64,000 nucleotides of DNA from Kitasatospora sp. SolWspMP-SS2h (GTDB taxonomy: Bacteria; Actinomycetota; Actinomycetes; Streptomycetales; Streptomycetaceae): positions 62,001 through 126,000 of the forward strand of contig NZ_QLLT01000019.1 in the NCBI RefSeq assembly GCF_003259315.1, in the 5' to 3' direction. Position 1 is the first letter of the stretch. The number at the start of each line of letters is the position of its first letter. Position numbers and translations under genes: made by a program. Positions 18,858 to 26,482 of this stretch are shown here, in pieces. Under the pieces are notes generated by a model that had not been told where the DNA came from, made no database searches, and was given only the letters and a program-made list of their open reading frames with translations.

Positions 18858-20693
18858 CTACTTCTGCTTGTTCTTGGGCTGGACGTAGCCCTGCATCATC
18901 CAGACGCCGGGCGAGTTGCTCAGCAGGCCGTCCTCACCGGACTTCGGGAAGTCGGTGAACCGCTTGTCGTTCACGAACTGCACGTTGGTGTAGTCCCAGA
19001 TCTGGATGACCGGCAGCTGCTGGTTGGAGAGCCCGGCCAGTTGCCGGACGATGTCCCGCTGTTCCTCCGGCTTGAGGACGGTCAGCCTGGCGGTCAGCTC
19101 GCCGGGGTTGACGGCGGCGCCGTCGAGGGGGAAGGAGGTCGGAGTGTTGAGCCAGTTGCCCGAGCCCTGGCCGGACCTGTGCGTGACGTTGGCGCCGATC
19201 GCGGTGAAGCCGTCGTCCGCGCCGTACAGGCGCTGGAAGGCGGCGTCGGTGCCGGGGCCCAGCGCGGTCAGCCAGAAGCCCAGGGGGTACTTGCCGTCCG
19301 CCATCTCCTTCTTGTAGGTGCTGAAGTCGGCGGTCAGCGCGGTCTTGGTCGGGATGCCGAAGGCGGTCAGCTGGTTGGCGACGACGGTGCCGCCGGCGAT
19401 CCAGTCGCTGAAGCCGTTGACGGTCTGCAGGGTGAGGGTCCACGGCGTGCCGTCGGGCAGGTGCCAGGCGCCGTCCTTCTTGGTGAGCCCGGCCTGCTGA
19501 AGGAGTTCGGCGGCCTTGGCCTCGTCGTGCGCGTACGGGTCGAGCGCGGCCTGCTGCTCGGGCGTGAGCCACTTCTCGGCGACCTTGTCGATCAGGCCGG
19601 TGGTGGCCTTCGAGGCGGTCCCGCCGACCGGCTGGCCGACCTTGGTGACGGCCGCGCGGTCGATGACGTGCGCGAGCGCCCGCCGGACCTCCACCTTGTC
19701 GAACGGGGCGACGCTCTGGTTGAAGGCGATCGCCGCGTCCACGTAGTTGATGGCGTCGACGCGCCGGTTGCCGGCTTTCAGGATGCGCTGGAGCACGTTG
19801 TCGGGGATGGCGGTGAACGGCGCGGCGTCCAGTTCGCCGTTGGTCATGTAGCTCCAGATCTGCTCGTTGCCGGTGTAGTTGCGCACCACCACCTGCTTGG
19901 GCCCGATCTTGGCGGCGGCGAAGAAGTGCGGGTTGCGGTCGAGCACCGCGGAGCCCGGGTTGACCCGGGTGATGACGAACGGGCCGGCCGAGACGTCCTT
20001 GGCGGGGGCGAACGCGGAGACCTTCTTGCCGATCTCGTTGAGCTTGTCGACGGCCGCCTTCGCGGCGTCGGCCTGCGCGGGGTCGGCGCTCTGGCTGGCG
20101 TGGATCACGTCCCAGACGTCGGCGGGCAGCAGGGCGCCGTACACCGCGGCGGGGACGATCTTCTGGGTGAGCACCAGGCGCGGGAACTGGATGTTCCGGG
20201 CACCGGGCACCTGGCCGATCTCGAAGGTGTGCGGCGCGGTCTCCCTGACCTCGGCGACGTCCAGGCCCTGGGTGAGCAGGCCGGCCCCGATGGTGGCCGA
20301 GCCCTGGGTGAGCGCGATGGCCATCGACGCCTTGACGTCCTCGGCGGTGACGGGCGTGCCGTCGGACCACTCGGCGTCGGGCTCCAGCTCGACCGTGATC
20401 GAGGTGTCGGTGGTCTTCCAGCTCCGGGCCAGGCCGGGGAAGAAGTCGTTCGGGTCCTGCGGGTTCTTCTTGGTGAAGCCCAGCTGCATGGTGTCGTAGC
20501 CGAGGAAGGTGTTCCCGGCGGCGTTGAACGGGTTCATCGGGGCGCCGGCCGAGATCGGGTGGTTGCCGTCGATGGTGGTGAACGTTCCGCCTCCGGCGGA
20601 GTCCGAGGACCCCGCGCCGGGGGAGCAGGCAGCGGTGCCGCCGAGCAGGAGGGCCGTCGCGAGGGGGAGGGCGGCGCGTCTGGCGTTCTTCAT
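18858..20693 (-). CDS. ABC transporter substrate-binding lipoprotein (SBP family 5)
   Basis: Predicted 611-residue extracytoplasmic lipoprotein. Its signal is MKNARRAALPLATALLLGG followed by a TAAC lipobox, so Cys23 should be lipidated. SBP_bac_5 features include FFPGLARSWKTTDTSITVEL, EWSDGTPVTAEDVKASMAIA and FDKVEVRRALAHVIDRAAV. GGAG precedes the ATG. Cluster-C proteins bind peptides or oligosaccharides. The location opposite murQ, with an oligosaccharide-like ATPase, suggests a MurNAc-containing ligand (inference). It is the first gene of the minus-strand importer operon. Confidence 0.92.
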   Translation of the reverse strand: MKNARRAALPLATALLLGGTAACSPGAGSSDSAGGGTFTTIDGNHPISAGAPMNPFNAAGNTFLGYDTMQLGFTKKNPQDPNDFFPGLARSWKTTDTSITVELEPDAEWSDGTPVTAEDVKASMAIALTQGSATIGAGLLTQGLDVAEVRETAPHTFEIGQVPGARNIQFPRLVLTQKIVPAAVYGALLPADVWDVIHASQSADPAQADAAKAAVDKLNEIGKKVSAFAPAKDVSAGPFVITRVNPGSAVLDRNPHFFAAAKIGPKQVVVRNYTGNEQIWSYMTNGELDAAPFTAIPDNVLQRILKAGNRRVDAINYVDAAIAFNQSVAPFDKVEVRRALAHVIDRAAVTKVGQPVGGTASKATTGLIDKVAEKWLTPEQQAALDPYAHDEAKAAELLQQAGLTKKDGAWHLPDGTPWTLTLQTVNGFSDWIAGGTVVANQLTAFGIPTKTALTADFSTYKKEMADGKYPLGFWLTALGPGTDAAFQRLYGADDGFTAIGANVTHRSGQGSGNWLNTPTSFPLDGAAVNPGELTARLTVLKPEEQRDIVRQLAGLSNQQLPVIQIWDYTNVQFVNDKRFTDFPKSGEDGLLSNSPGVWMMQGYVQPKNKQK

Positions 20694-20933
20694 GGGAGCG
20701 GGACTCCGATCAACCGGTGCGTGAGGGCGCAGCTGCAGTGCGCCGACCGTAGGAGCCGCGACCCGCTCTCGTCAATGAGTTACGCGAGAGGTTTGAAGTT
20801 CGTAACTCGGTGACTCGCCTGGAGCTGGGGGTTGTTGACGTCCGGACAGGTGCAAAGCAACGAAAGTGGCGAAGGTCGATGTTGCAAAACAACGTACCGG
20901 GCAGGACGATGACAGAAACCGAGAGGACACCCG
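20694..20933. promoter_or_regulatory. Divergent importer/murQ promoter region with inverted and direct repeats
   Basis: This 240-bp region separates the importer operon from murQ. It holds an 8-bp inverted repeat, GAGTTACG (20777-20784) and CGTAACTC (20801-20808). Nearer murQ are two direct repeats, TGCAAAGCAACG (20851-20862) and TGCAAAACAACG (20883-20894), spaced 32 bp or about three helical turns. The murQ ribosome site is GAGAGG before the ATG. The repeats are candidates for the RpiR/MurR-like regulator encoded just after murQ. Confidence 0.5.
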
Positions 20934-21896
20934 ATGACCCCGAGCCGTTCCGTCCGCGTCGTGTCGCCCACCGAGCGGCGCAACCCCCGCACCCTCGGCA
21001 TCGATCGGGCCGACCCGCTCGAGGTCCTGCGGCTGCTCAACGCCGAGGACGCCCTCGTCCCCGCCGCCGTGGCCGAGGTGCTGCCCCGGCTCGCGGCCGT
21101 GGTGGAGGCCGCGGTCGAACGGCTGCGCGCCGGCGGCCGGCTGCACTACTTCGGCGCGGGCACCTCCGGACGCACCGCCGTGGTCGACGCCGCGGAGCTC
21201 GGCCCGACCTTCTCGCTGCCGCCCGGCGTCGTCGTCGCCCACCACGCGGGCGGCCCGGCCGCGCTGGTCACCGCCGTCGAGGGCAGCGAGGACAGCGAGG
21301 AACTCGGCGCCGCCGACGCCGCCGACGTGGGCCCGGGCGACGTGGCGGTGGGCGTCGCCGCCAGCGGCCGCACCCCCTACGTGGCGGGCGCGCTGGCCGC
21401 GGCCCGGGCCGCCGGCGCCTTCACCGCCCTGGTCAGCGCCAATCCCGACGCGCCGCTCGCGCACCTGGCCGACGTGCACGTCGCCGTCGACACCGGCCCC
21501 GAGGCCATCGCCGGATCCACCCGGCTCAAGGCCGCCAGCGCCCACAAACTCGTTCTCAACGGCCTCTCCACCGCCGTGATGGTCGCGCTGGGGCGCACCT
21601 ACTCCAACCTGATGGTGGACGTCTCCGCCAGCAACGCCAAGCTGCGCGGCCGACTGGTGACCATCCTGATGGAGGCCACCGGGCTCGACGAGGAGCGCTG
21701 CGCGCACGCCCTCACCGCGACGGACGGCGAACTGAAGACGGCCCTGGTCTGCCTGCTGGCCGACTGCGGGCCCGAAGAGGCCCGCCGCCGCCTGGCCGCC
21801 GCCCGCGGGCGGGTGGCCGACGCCCTGGCGGCGCAGCCGATCCGAGCGTGCCGGGGCGCTCGCGGCGGTCCGGCGCCGGGCCCGGCCCGGCCCTAG
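20934..21896 (+). CDS. murQ: N-acetylmuramic acid 6-phosphate etherase
   Basis: Predicted 320-residue cytosolic lyase that removes D-lactate from MurNAc-6-P to give GlcNAc-6-P. Signature elements: TERRNPRTLGID at the N-terminus, YFGAGTSGRTAVVDAAEL (sugar-phosphate loop), GSEDSEELGA, VGVAASGRTPYVAGAL (second SIS loop), GSTRLKAASAHKLVLN, and GRTYSNLMVDVSASNAKLRGR. Length and order match known MurQ. The C-terminal tail (SIS-associated HTH-like part) is a little divergent. It is divergent from the ABC importer operon and convergent with the RpiR gene; the two stop codons share three bases around 21893-21896. Confidence 0.96.
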   Translation: MTPSRSVRVVSPTERRNPRTLGIDRADPLEVLRLLNAEDALVPAAVAEVLPRLAAVVEAAVERLRAGGRLHYFGAGTSGRTAVVDAAELGPTFSLPPGVVVAHHAGGPAALVTAVEGSEDSEELGAADAADVGPGDVAVGVAASGRTPYVAGALAAARAAGAFTALVSANPDAPLAHLADVHVAVDTGPEAIAGSTRLKAASAHKLVLNGLSTAVMVALGRTYSNLMVDVSASNAKLRGRLVTILMEATGLDEERCAHALTATDGELKTALVCLLADCGPEEARRRLAAARGRVADALAAQPIRACRGARGGPAPGPARP

Positions 21897-22825
21897 AGGC
21901 GGTGGTTGCGCACCGCCGTGTAGGTGCGCTCCAGGGCCTTCAGCGTGCGGGCCCGGTGGCGCTGGGCCACTCCGACGAACAGGCAGTCCACGACCGTGAG
22001 CGCGGCGATCCGACTGGCCATCGCGCCGGAGCGGAAGGTGGTCTCGCGCACCGCCGTGGTCAGCACGTGGTCGGCGTGCTCGGTGATCTCCGAGCGCGGG
22101 AAGTTGGTGATCGCCAGGGTGGTGGCCCCGTTGCGACGGGCTTCCGCGAGGACCTCCACGGTGGCCGCGGTGTCGCCGGTGTGCGACACCCCGATCGCCA
22201 CGTCGCCGCTCCGCAGCAGCGCCGCCGAGGTCAGCGCGATGTGCGGGTCCACCCAGGCGTTGACCCGGCGGCCGATCCGGTGCAGCTTCTGCTGCAGGTC
22301 CAGGGCGACCAGGCCGCTCGCCCCCACCCCGTACACGTCGATGCCGTCGGCCGAGGAGACCGCGTCCACCGCCCGCTTCAGGGCGTGCAGGTCGAGCTGG
22401 CCGACGGTGTCCTCGACCGCGCGGGCGTCGGCGAAACCGAGCTTGGCGACGATGTCGGCCAGCGAGTCGCGCGGGCCGATGTCCGCGCCGACCGGGCTCC
22501 ACCCCGCGCTGCTCTCCTCGACGCTGGCGGCCGAGGCCAGGCCGATCCGCAGGTCCGGGTACCCCTTGAGGCCGAGCGTGCGGCAGAACCGCATCACGGT
22601 GGTCTCCGAGGTGCGGCACTCGGCGGCCAGCTCGCTGATGGTCTGCGCGGCCACGTTCGCCGGATCGGCGAGCGCGGCCTCGGCGACCCGGCGCTCGGCG
22701 GGCGCCAGCGAGGGCAGCAGCGCCCGGATCTGGACGAGCACCGTCTGCGGCGGGCCGCTGGGCGCGGGAGCGGCGGGGCGTGCGGTGGATCTGCGCCTGG
22801 GGCGGGTTCCGTCGGCTGCTGTCAC
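21893..22825 (-). CDS. RpiR family regulator, MurR-like
   Basis: Predicted 310-residue repressor or activator sensing a phosphorylated amino sugar. The HTH is canonical RpiR: TISELAAECRTSETTVMRFC, then RTLGLKGYPDLR (about 62-94). The SIS domain follows: IDVYGVGASGLVALDLQQKL, then AIGVSHTGDTAATVEVLAEA and TTLAITNFPRSEITEHADH. The GTG at 22825 has AAGGA eight bases upstream. Position next to murQ matches MurR, which responds to MurNAc-6-P in other bacteria. It is co-directional with the AmpC-like hydrolase, 50 bases downstream of it, so probably one transcript. Confidence 0.92.
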   Translation of the reverse strand: MTAADGTRPRRRSTARPAAPAPSGPPQTVLVQIRALLPSLAPAERRVAEAALADPANVAAQTISELAAECRTSETTVMRFCRTLGLKGYPDLRIGLASAASVEESSAGWSPVGADIGPRDSLADIVAKLGFADARAVEDTVGQLDLHALKRAVDAVSSADGIDVYGVGASGLVALDLQQKLHRIGRRVNAWVDPHIALTSAALLRSGDVAIGVSHTGDTAATVEVLAEARRNGATTLAITNFPRSEITEHADHVLTTAVRETTFRSGAMASRIAALTVVDCLFVGVAQRHRARTLKALERTYTAVRNHRL

Positions 22826-22875
22826 GGGGGTTCCTTTGCGTGGACTGGGCGGAGGAGGGCCGGTGGGGCGGGGGT

Positions 22876-24021
22876 TCAGGCGGGTCGGGCGCCGGGCGGG
22901 GTCCGCGGAGCGGCATCCGGATCCGTCAGAGCGTCGCAGACCGCCCGCCGCAGCGCCACGACCACCGAGGCGTCCCGGCCGAGGTGGACGCCGTTGGTCA
23001 GCAGCACCGCCCACGGACCGCCGGACGGGGCGAGGGCCACGCTGGTGCCGGTGAAGCCGGTGTGTCCGGCGCCGTCGGACGGCCAGTACCGCGCCATGTG
23101 GTCCCAGCGGTCGCCGCGCAGCGTCCAGCCCAGGCCCCGGCGGCCGCCCAGCCCTTCGGTGTGGCAGTGCAGCGCCTCGGCGCGGACCTTCGGGGAGAGG
23201 ATCGGCGAGTCGGCGGCCAGCCAGCCGCGCTGCAGGTAACGGGCCAGGTCGCCGGCGGTGCCGAACAGGCCGGCGTGGCCGCACACCCCGCCCAGCGACG
23301 CCGCGTTCTCGTCGTGCACCGTCCCGACCGGGACGCTGCCGTCGGGCCGGGCCTCGGTGGCGGCGGTGCGCCCGCGCCAGCCGACGGGCGGCCGGTAGCG
23401 GGTGTCCGCCAGGCCGAGCGGGTCCAGCACCAGCTCCCGCACGGCCCGGTCCAGCGGAGCCCCGGCCACCGCGCGGACGACCTCGCCCAGCGCGACGAAC
23501 CCCAGGTCGGAGTAGGCGACCGCGGTGCCGGGCGCGGTGACGAGCGGTTCGGCCAGGGCGGCGGCCAGCCGGCCGGCGGGCCTCCCGGGCCGTTCGTGCA
23601 GCGGCCGGTGCGGGGGCAGGCCCGAGGTGTGGGTGAGCAGGTGACGCACCGTCACCGCGTCCTTGCCCGCCCCGGTGAACCCCGGCAGGTGGCGCCGGAC
23701 CGGGTCGTCCAGGCCCAGTGCTCCGGTGTCGGCCAGCCGCAGCACGGCGGGCAGGGTGGCCGTGACCTTGGTCAGCGAGGCGAGGTCGTAGACCGTGCCG
23801 GCGGTGACCGGGACGGACGGGCCGGTCACCGCCGTGCGGCCGAAGGCGTGCACCAGCGGTTCGCCCTCCGCACCCCAGCCGGTGGCGAGCACCGCCCCCG
23901 GCAGGCCGCCGGAGTCGACGGCGGCCGCGACGAGCGCGGCCGCCGCGGCGGTGCCGCGGGCCAGGCGCTCGGGGTCGCCGGGGTCGCCGGTGTCGCCGGG
24001 GAAAGGGCGGGCGATCGTCAT
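22876..24021 (-). CDS. Serine hydrolase, beta-lactamase class C / AmpC-like fold
   Basis: Predicted 381-residue penicillin-recognising hydrolase without a visible signal peptide, so probably cytosolic. SLTK (after VYDLA) provides the nucleophile Ser and base Lys, YSDLG is the second motif (Asp in place of the usual Asn), and HTGFTGTS the third (HTG for KTG). LLTHTSGLPPHRP is the typical loop. An AmpC-like hydrolase also sits in the Bacillus subtilis MurNAc operon (YbbE) and next to murQP in E. coli (YfeW), which supports a muropeptide substrate here. GGAG precedes the ATG at 24021. Confidence 0.88.
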   Translation of the reverse strand: MTIARPFPGDTGDPGDPERLARGTAAAAALVAAAVDSGGLPGAVLATGWGAEGEPLVHAFGRTAVTGPSVPVTAGTVYDLASLTKVTATLPAVLRLADTGALGLDDPVRRHLPGFTGAGKDAVTVRHLLTHTSGLPPHRPLHERPGRPAGRLAAALAEPLVTAPGTAVAYSDLGFVALGEVVRAVAGAPLDRAVRELVLDPLGLADTRYRPPVGWRGRTAATEARPDGSVPVGTVHDENAASLGGVCGHAGLFGTAGDLARYLQRGWLAADSPILSPKVRAEALHCHTEGLGGRRGLGWTLRGDRWDHMARYWPSDGAGHTGFTGTSVALAPSGGPWAVLLTNGVHLGRDASVVVALRRAVCDALTDPDAAPRTPPGARPA

Positions 24022-24091
24022 GGGTGTTCTCCACTGGCCGTGCCGCACGCGCGCCGGGCCGGGAGAGGTCTGGTGGCCCCGGGCGATCGTT

Positions 24092-24105
24092 GGTAGTTTT
24101 CCACC
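24092..24105. promoter_or_regulatory. Imperfect palindrome in divergent hydrolase/GNAT promoter
   Basis: GGTAGTTTTCCACC lies in the 131-bp region between the AmpC-like gene (minus) and the GNAT operon (plus). The outer arms GGT...ACC are symmetric around an AT-rich core that stands out in this GC-rich DNA. It may be an operator for the MurR-like regulator, but no second good copy was found, so this is weak. Confidence 0.3.
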
Positions 24106-24152
24106 GCTCGAAAGCTCAATCATGTTATCAAGCAACAGAGGGGACGGACAGC

Positions 24153-25124
24153 ATGAGGGACGCCGCACCACCCGTGCTGCGCACCGCGCACCACGGCGAC
24201 CTCCCGGAACTGCACGGGATCGTGACCGCCTCGCTCGTCCACGACCCCGACGCGGCAAGGGTGTTGACGCTGCTGTGGGAGCTCACGGCGGACCGTCCCG
24301 ACCTGCGGGTCGTCAGCGAGAGCGGTGGCGTCGTCACCGGCCTCGCACTCGGCCGGCTCGCCCCGCCGTCCGACGGCCCGCACCCGCGCACCGGACACAC
24401 CACCCTGCTCGCGGTCGCCCCCGGGCACCGCGGCCGGGGCCACGGCCGCGCGCTGCTGGCCGGTATCGAGGAACGCCTGCTGGCGGCCGGCGCCACCCGC
24501 CTGGTCGTCCGCGGCACCCCGCCGCACTACGCCTGGCCCGGACTCGACATCCGCTACACCCCCGCCGTGTGCCTGGTGGAGTCCGCCGGGTACGAGCACA
24601 CCGCCGACGCGTTCAACATGCTCACCGACCTGGCCGATGCCGACCTGGCCACCGCCGGGGACGAACGGCGGCTGGCCGCCCTCGGCGTGCGGGTGCGCCG
24701 GGCCCGACCCGAGGACGCCCCCCGCTTCCTCGCCTGGATGCGCGGCTGGGGCGGCAGCTGGGCCGAGGAGGCCGCCACCGCGCTCGCCCACGAGCCGCCG
24801 CGCTGCCACGTCGCGGTGCGGGGCGAGGACGGCGCCGAGGAGTTCGTCGGCTTCGCCTGCCACGGCGTCAACCGCGACACCTGGTTCGGGCCGATGGGCA
24901 CCGCCGAGTCCCAGCGCGGCCGCGGCGTCGGGGCCGTCCTGCTGCGCCGCTGCCTGCGCGACCAGCGGGAGGCGGGCCTCGCCGAGTCCGAGATCGCCTG
25001 GATCGCCCCGTACCGCTTCTACGCCCGCGCGGTCGACGCCCGGCTGCACCGGGTGTTCCGCCTCTACCGGAAGGACCCGCACGTGCCCGACCACCCCCTC
25101 TCCGCCCCGGAGCAGCGCTCATGA
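24153..25124 (+). CDS. Tandem-GNAT acetyltransferase
   Basis: Predicted 323-residue protein with two GNAT folds. The first has the acetyl-CoA loop APGHRGRGHGRALL (about 90-105); the second has SQRGRGVGAVLLRRCL (about 252-267). It transfers acetyl from acetyl-CoA to an unknown amine. Coupling by ATGA to a PLP decarboxylase and then NagZ places it in muropeptide use; an amino sugar, a wall-derived amino acid or an amine product are the obvious candidate acceptors (inference). GAGGGG precedes the ATG. Confidence 0.85.
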   Translation: MRDAAPPVLRTAHHGDLPELHGIVTASLVHDPDAARVLTLLWELTADRPDLRVVSESGGVVTGLALGRLAPPSDGPHPRTGHTTLLAVAPGHRGRGHGRALLAGIEERLLAAGATRLVVRGTPPHYAWPGLDIRYTPAVCLVESAGYEHTADAFNMLTDLADADLATAGDERRLAALGVRVRRARPEDAPRFLAWMRGWGGSWAEEAATALAHEPPRCHVAVRGEDGAEEFVGFACHGVNRDTWFGPMGTAESQRGRGVGAVLLRRCLRDQREAGLAESEIAWIAPYRFYARAVDARLHRVFRLYRKDPHVPDHPLSAPEQRS

Positions 25125-26482
25125 CCCTCCCCGGTGCCGCCCCCCGGGCCGCCGACCGGGCCCGGCGGCGCGACCTCGCGGTGCGCGCCGCCGTCCGCGC
25201 CGGACTGCTCGACCCGGACGACACGCCCCTGGCGGCCTTCCTCGACCTGCGGGGCGTCGCGGAGAGCGCCGCCGCCCTGCACGCCGCCTGGCCCGCCGGG
25301 GAGAGCGTCGAACACACCTTCGCGGCGAAGGCCAACAGCCTGGTACCGGTGCTGCGGCTGCTGCGCGGGCACGGGCTGGGCTGCGAGGTGGCCAGCCCCG
25401 GCGAACTGGCCCAGGCCCTGGCCGCCGGGTTCGAGCCCCGGCAGCTGGTGCTCGACTCGCCCGCCAAGACCCGCCCCGAACTGCGCGCGGCCCTGGCCGC
25501 CGGAGTCACCGTCAACATCGACAACTTCCAGGAGCTGGAGCGCGTCGACGCCCTGGTCGCCGCGGGCGGCACCGCGTCCCGGATCGGGCTGCGGATCAAC
25601 CCGCAGGTGGGGCTGGGCGCCATCGCCGCGATGTCCACGGCCGGGAACGAGTCCAAGTTCGGCTTCGCGCTGGGGGACCCCGGCAACCGGGAGCGCATCG
25701 TCGGAGCCTTCCTGGCCCGGCCCTGGCTCCGCTGGCTGCACGTACACGTCGGCTCCCAGGGCTGCCCGCTGGAACTGTCCGCCGCCGGGGTCGCGGCCGT
25801 CGTCGCGCTGGCCGAGGAGATCGACCGCCGGGCCGGTGCCGCCCGGGTCGAGGGCATCGACGTCGGCGGCGGACTGCCGGTCAACTTCGCCGACGACCGC
25901 GACGACCCGACCTTCGCCGACCAGGTCGCCGCGCTCCGGGCCGGCGCCCCCGGCCTGTTCGGCGGCCGCTACCGGCTGGTCACCGAACTCGGCCGCTCCC
26001 TGCTGGCCAAGAACGGCTTCCTGGCCTCGCGGGTGGAGTACACCAAGCGCTCCGGCGGCCGGGCGATCGCGCTCACCCACGCGGGCGTGCAGGTCGCCGC
26101 CCGCACCGTCTTCCTCCCCGACGCCTGGCCGCTGCGGGTGCTGCCCTACGACGCCGACGGCCGGCCGCGGCCCGCCGACGGCGGACCGGACGGCACGGTG
26201 CCGCAGGACGTCGCCGGGCCGTGCTGCTTCGCCGGCGACCTGGTGGCCCGGGCCCGCGAACTGCCGCTGCTGGCACCCGGCGACCTGGTGGTGCTGCCCG
26301 ACACCGGCGCGTACTACTTCTCCACCCCGTTCCACTACAACAGCCTGCCGCAACCCGCCGTGCACGCCTACCAGGTGGACGCCGACGGCGGGGTCCGCTT
26401 CACCCTGCTGCACCGCCAGGAGACCGTCGAGGACGTGGTCGCCCGCACCCTCGGCGAAGCCGCGGACGGGGCGGCGCGGTGA
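25121..26482 (+). CDS. PLP-dependent decarboxylase, fold III (diaminopimelate/ornithine decarboxylase-like)
   Basis: Predicted 453-residue enzyme. FAAKANSLVPVLR puts the PLP lysine at about residue 70. Barrel features follow: ASPGELAQALAAGF, VNIDNFQELERV, GLRINPQVG, HVHVGSQGCPLEL, DVGGGLPVNF, ELGRSLLAKNG (usually EPGR), GPCCFAGD (usually CESGD-like) and DTGAYYFSTPFHYN. The overall plan is LysA-like, but several active-site motifs differ, so substrate specificity has probably shifted. Decarboxylating diaminopimelate released from wall peptides is a reasonable hypothesis; racemase activity or another diamino acid is possible. Coupled on both sides: ATGA with the GNAT gene and GTGA with nagZ. 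Confidence 0.85.
   Translation: MTLPGAAPRAADRARRRDLAVRAAVRAGLLDPDDTPLAAFLDLRGVAESAAALHAAWPAGESVEHTFAAKANSLVPVLRLLRGHGLGCEVASPGELAQALAAGFEPRQLVLDSPAKTRPELRAALAAGVTVNIDNFQELERVDALVAAGGTASRIGLRINPQVGLGAIAAMSTAGNESKFGFALGDPGNRERIVGAFLARPWLRWLHVHVGSQGCPLELSAAGVAAVVALAEEIDRRAGAARVEGIDVGGGLPVNFADDRDDPTFADQVAALRAGAPGLFGGRYRLVTELGRSLLAKNGFLASRVEYTKRSGGRAIALTHAGVQVAARTVFLPDAWPLRVLPYDADGRPRPADGGPDGTVPQDVAGPCCFAGDLVARARELPLLAPGDLVVLPDTGAYYFSTPFHYNSLPQPAVHAYQVDADGGVRFTLLHRQETVEDVVARTLGEAADGAAR

Noticed and set aside
20694-20933. DasR (dre) site upstream of murQ or the importer
   Set aside because: No sequence close to the ACTGGTCTAGACCAGT-type consensus was found here or in the other main intergenic regions.
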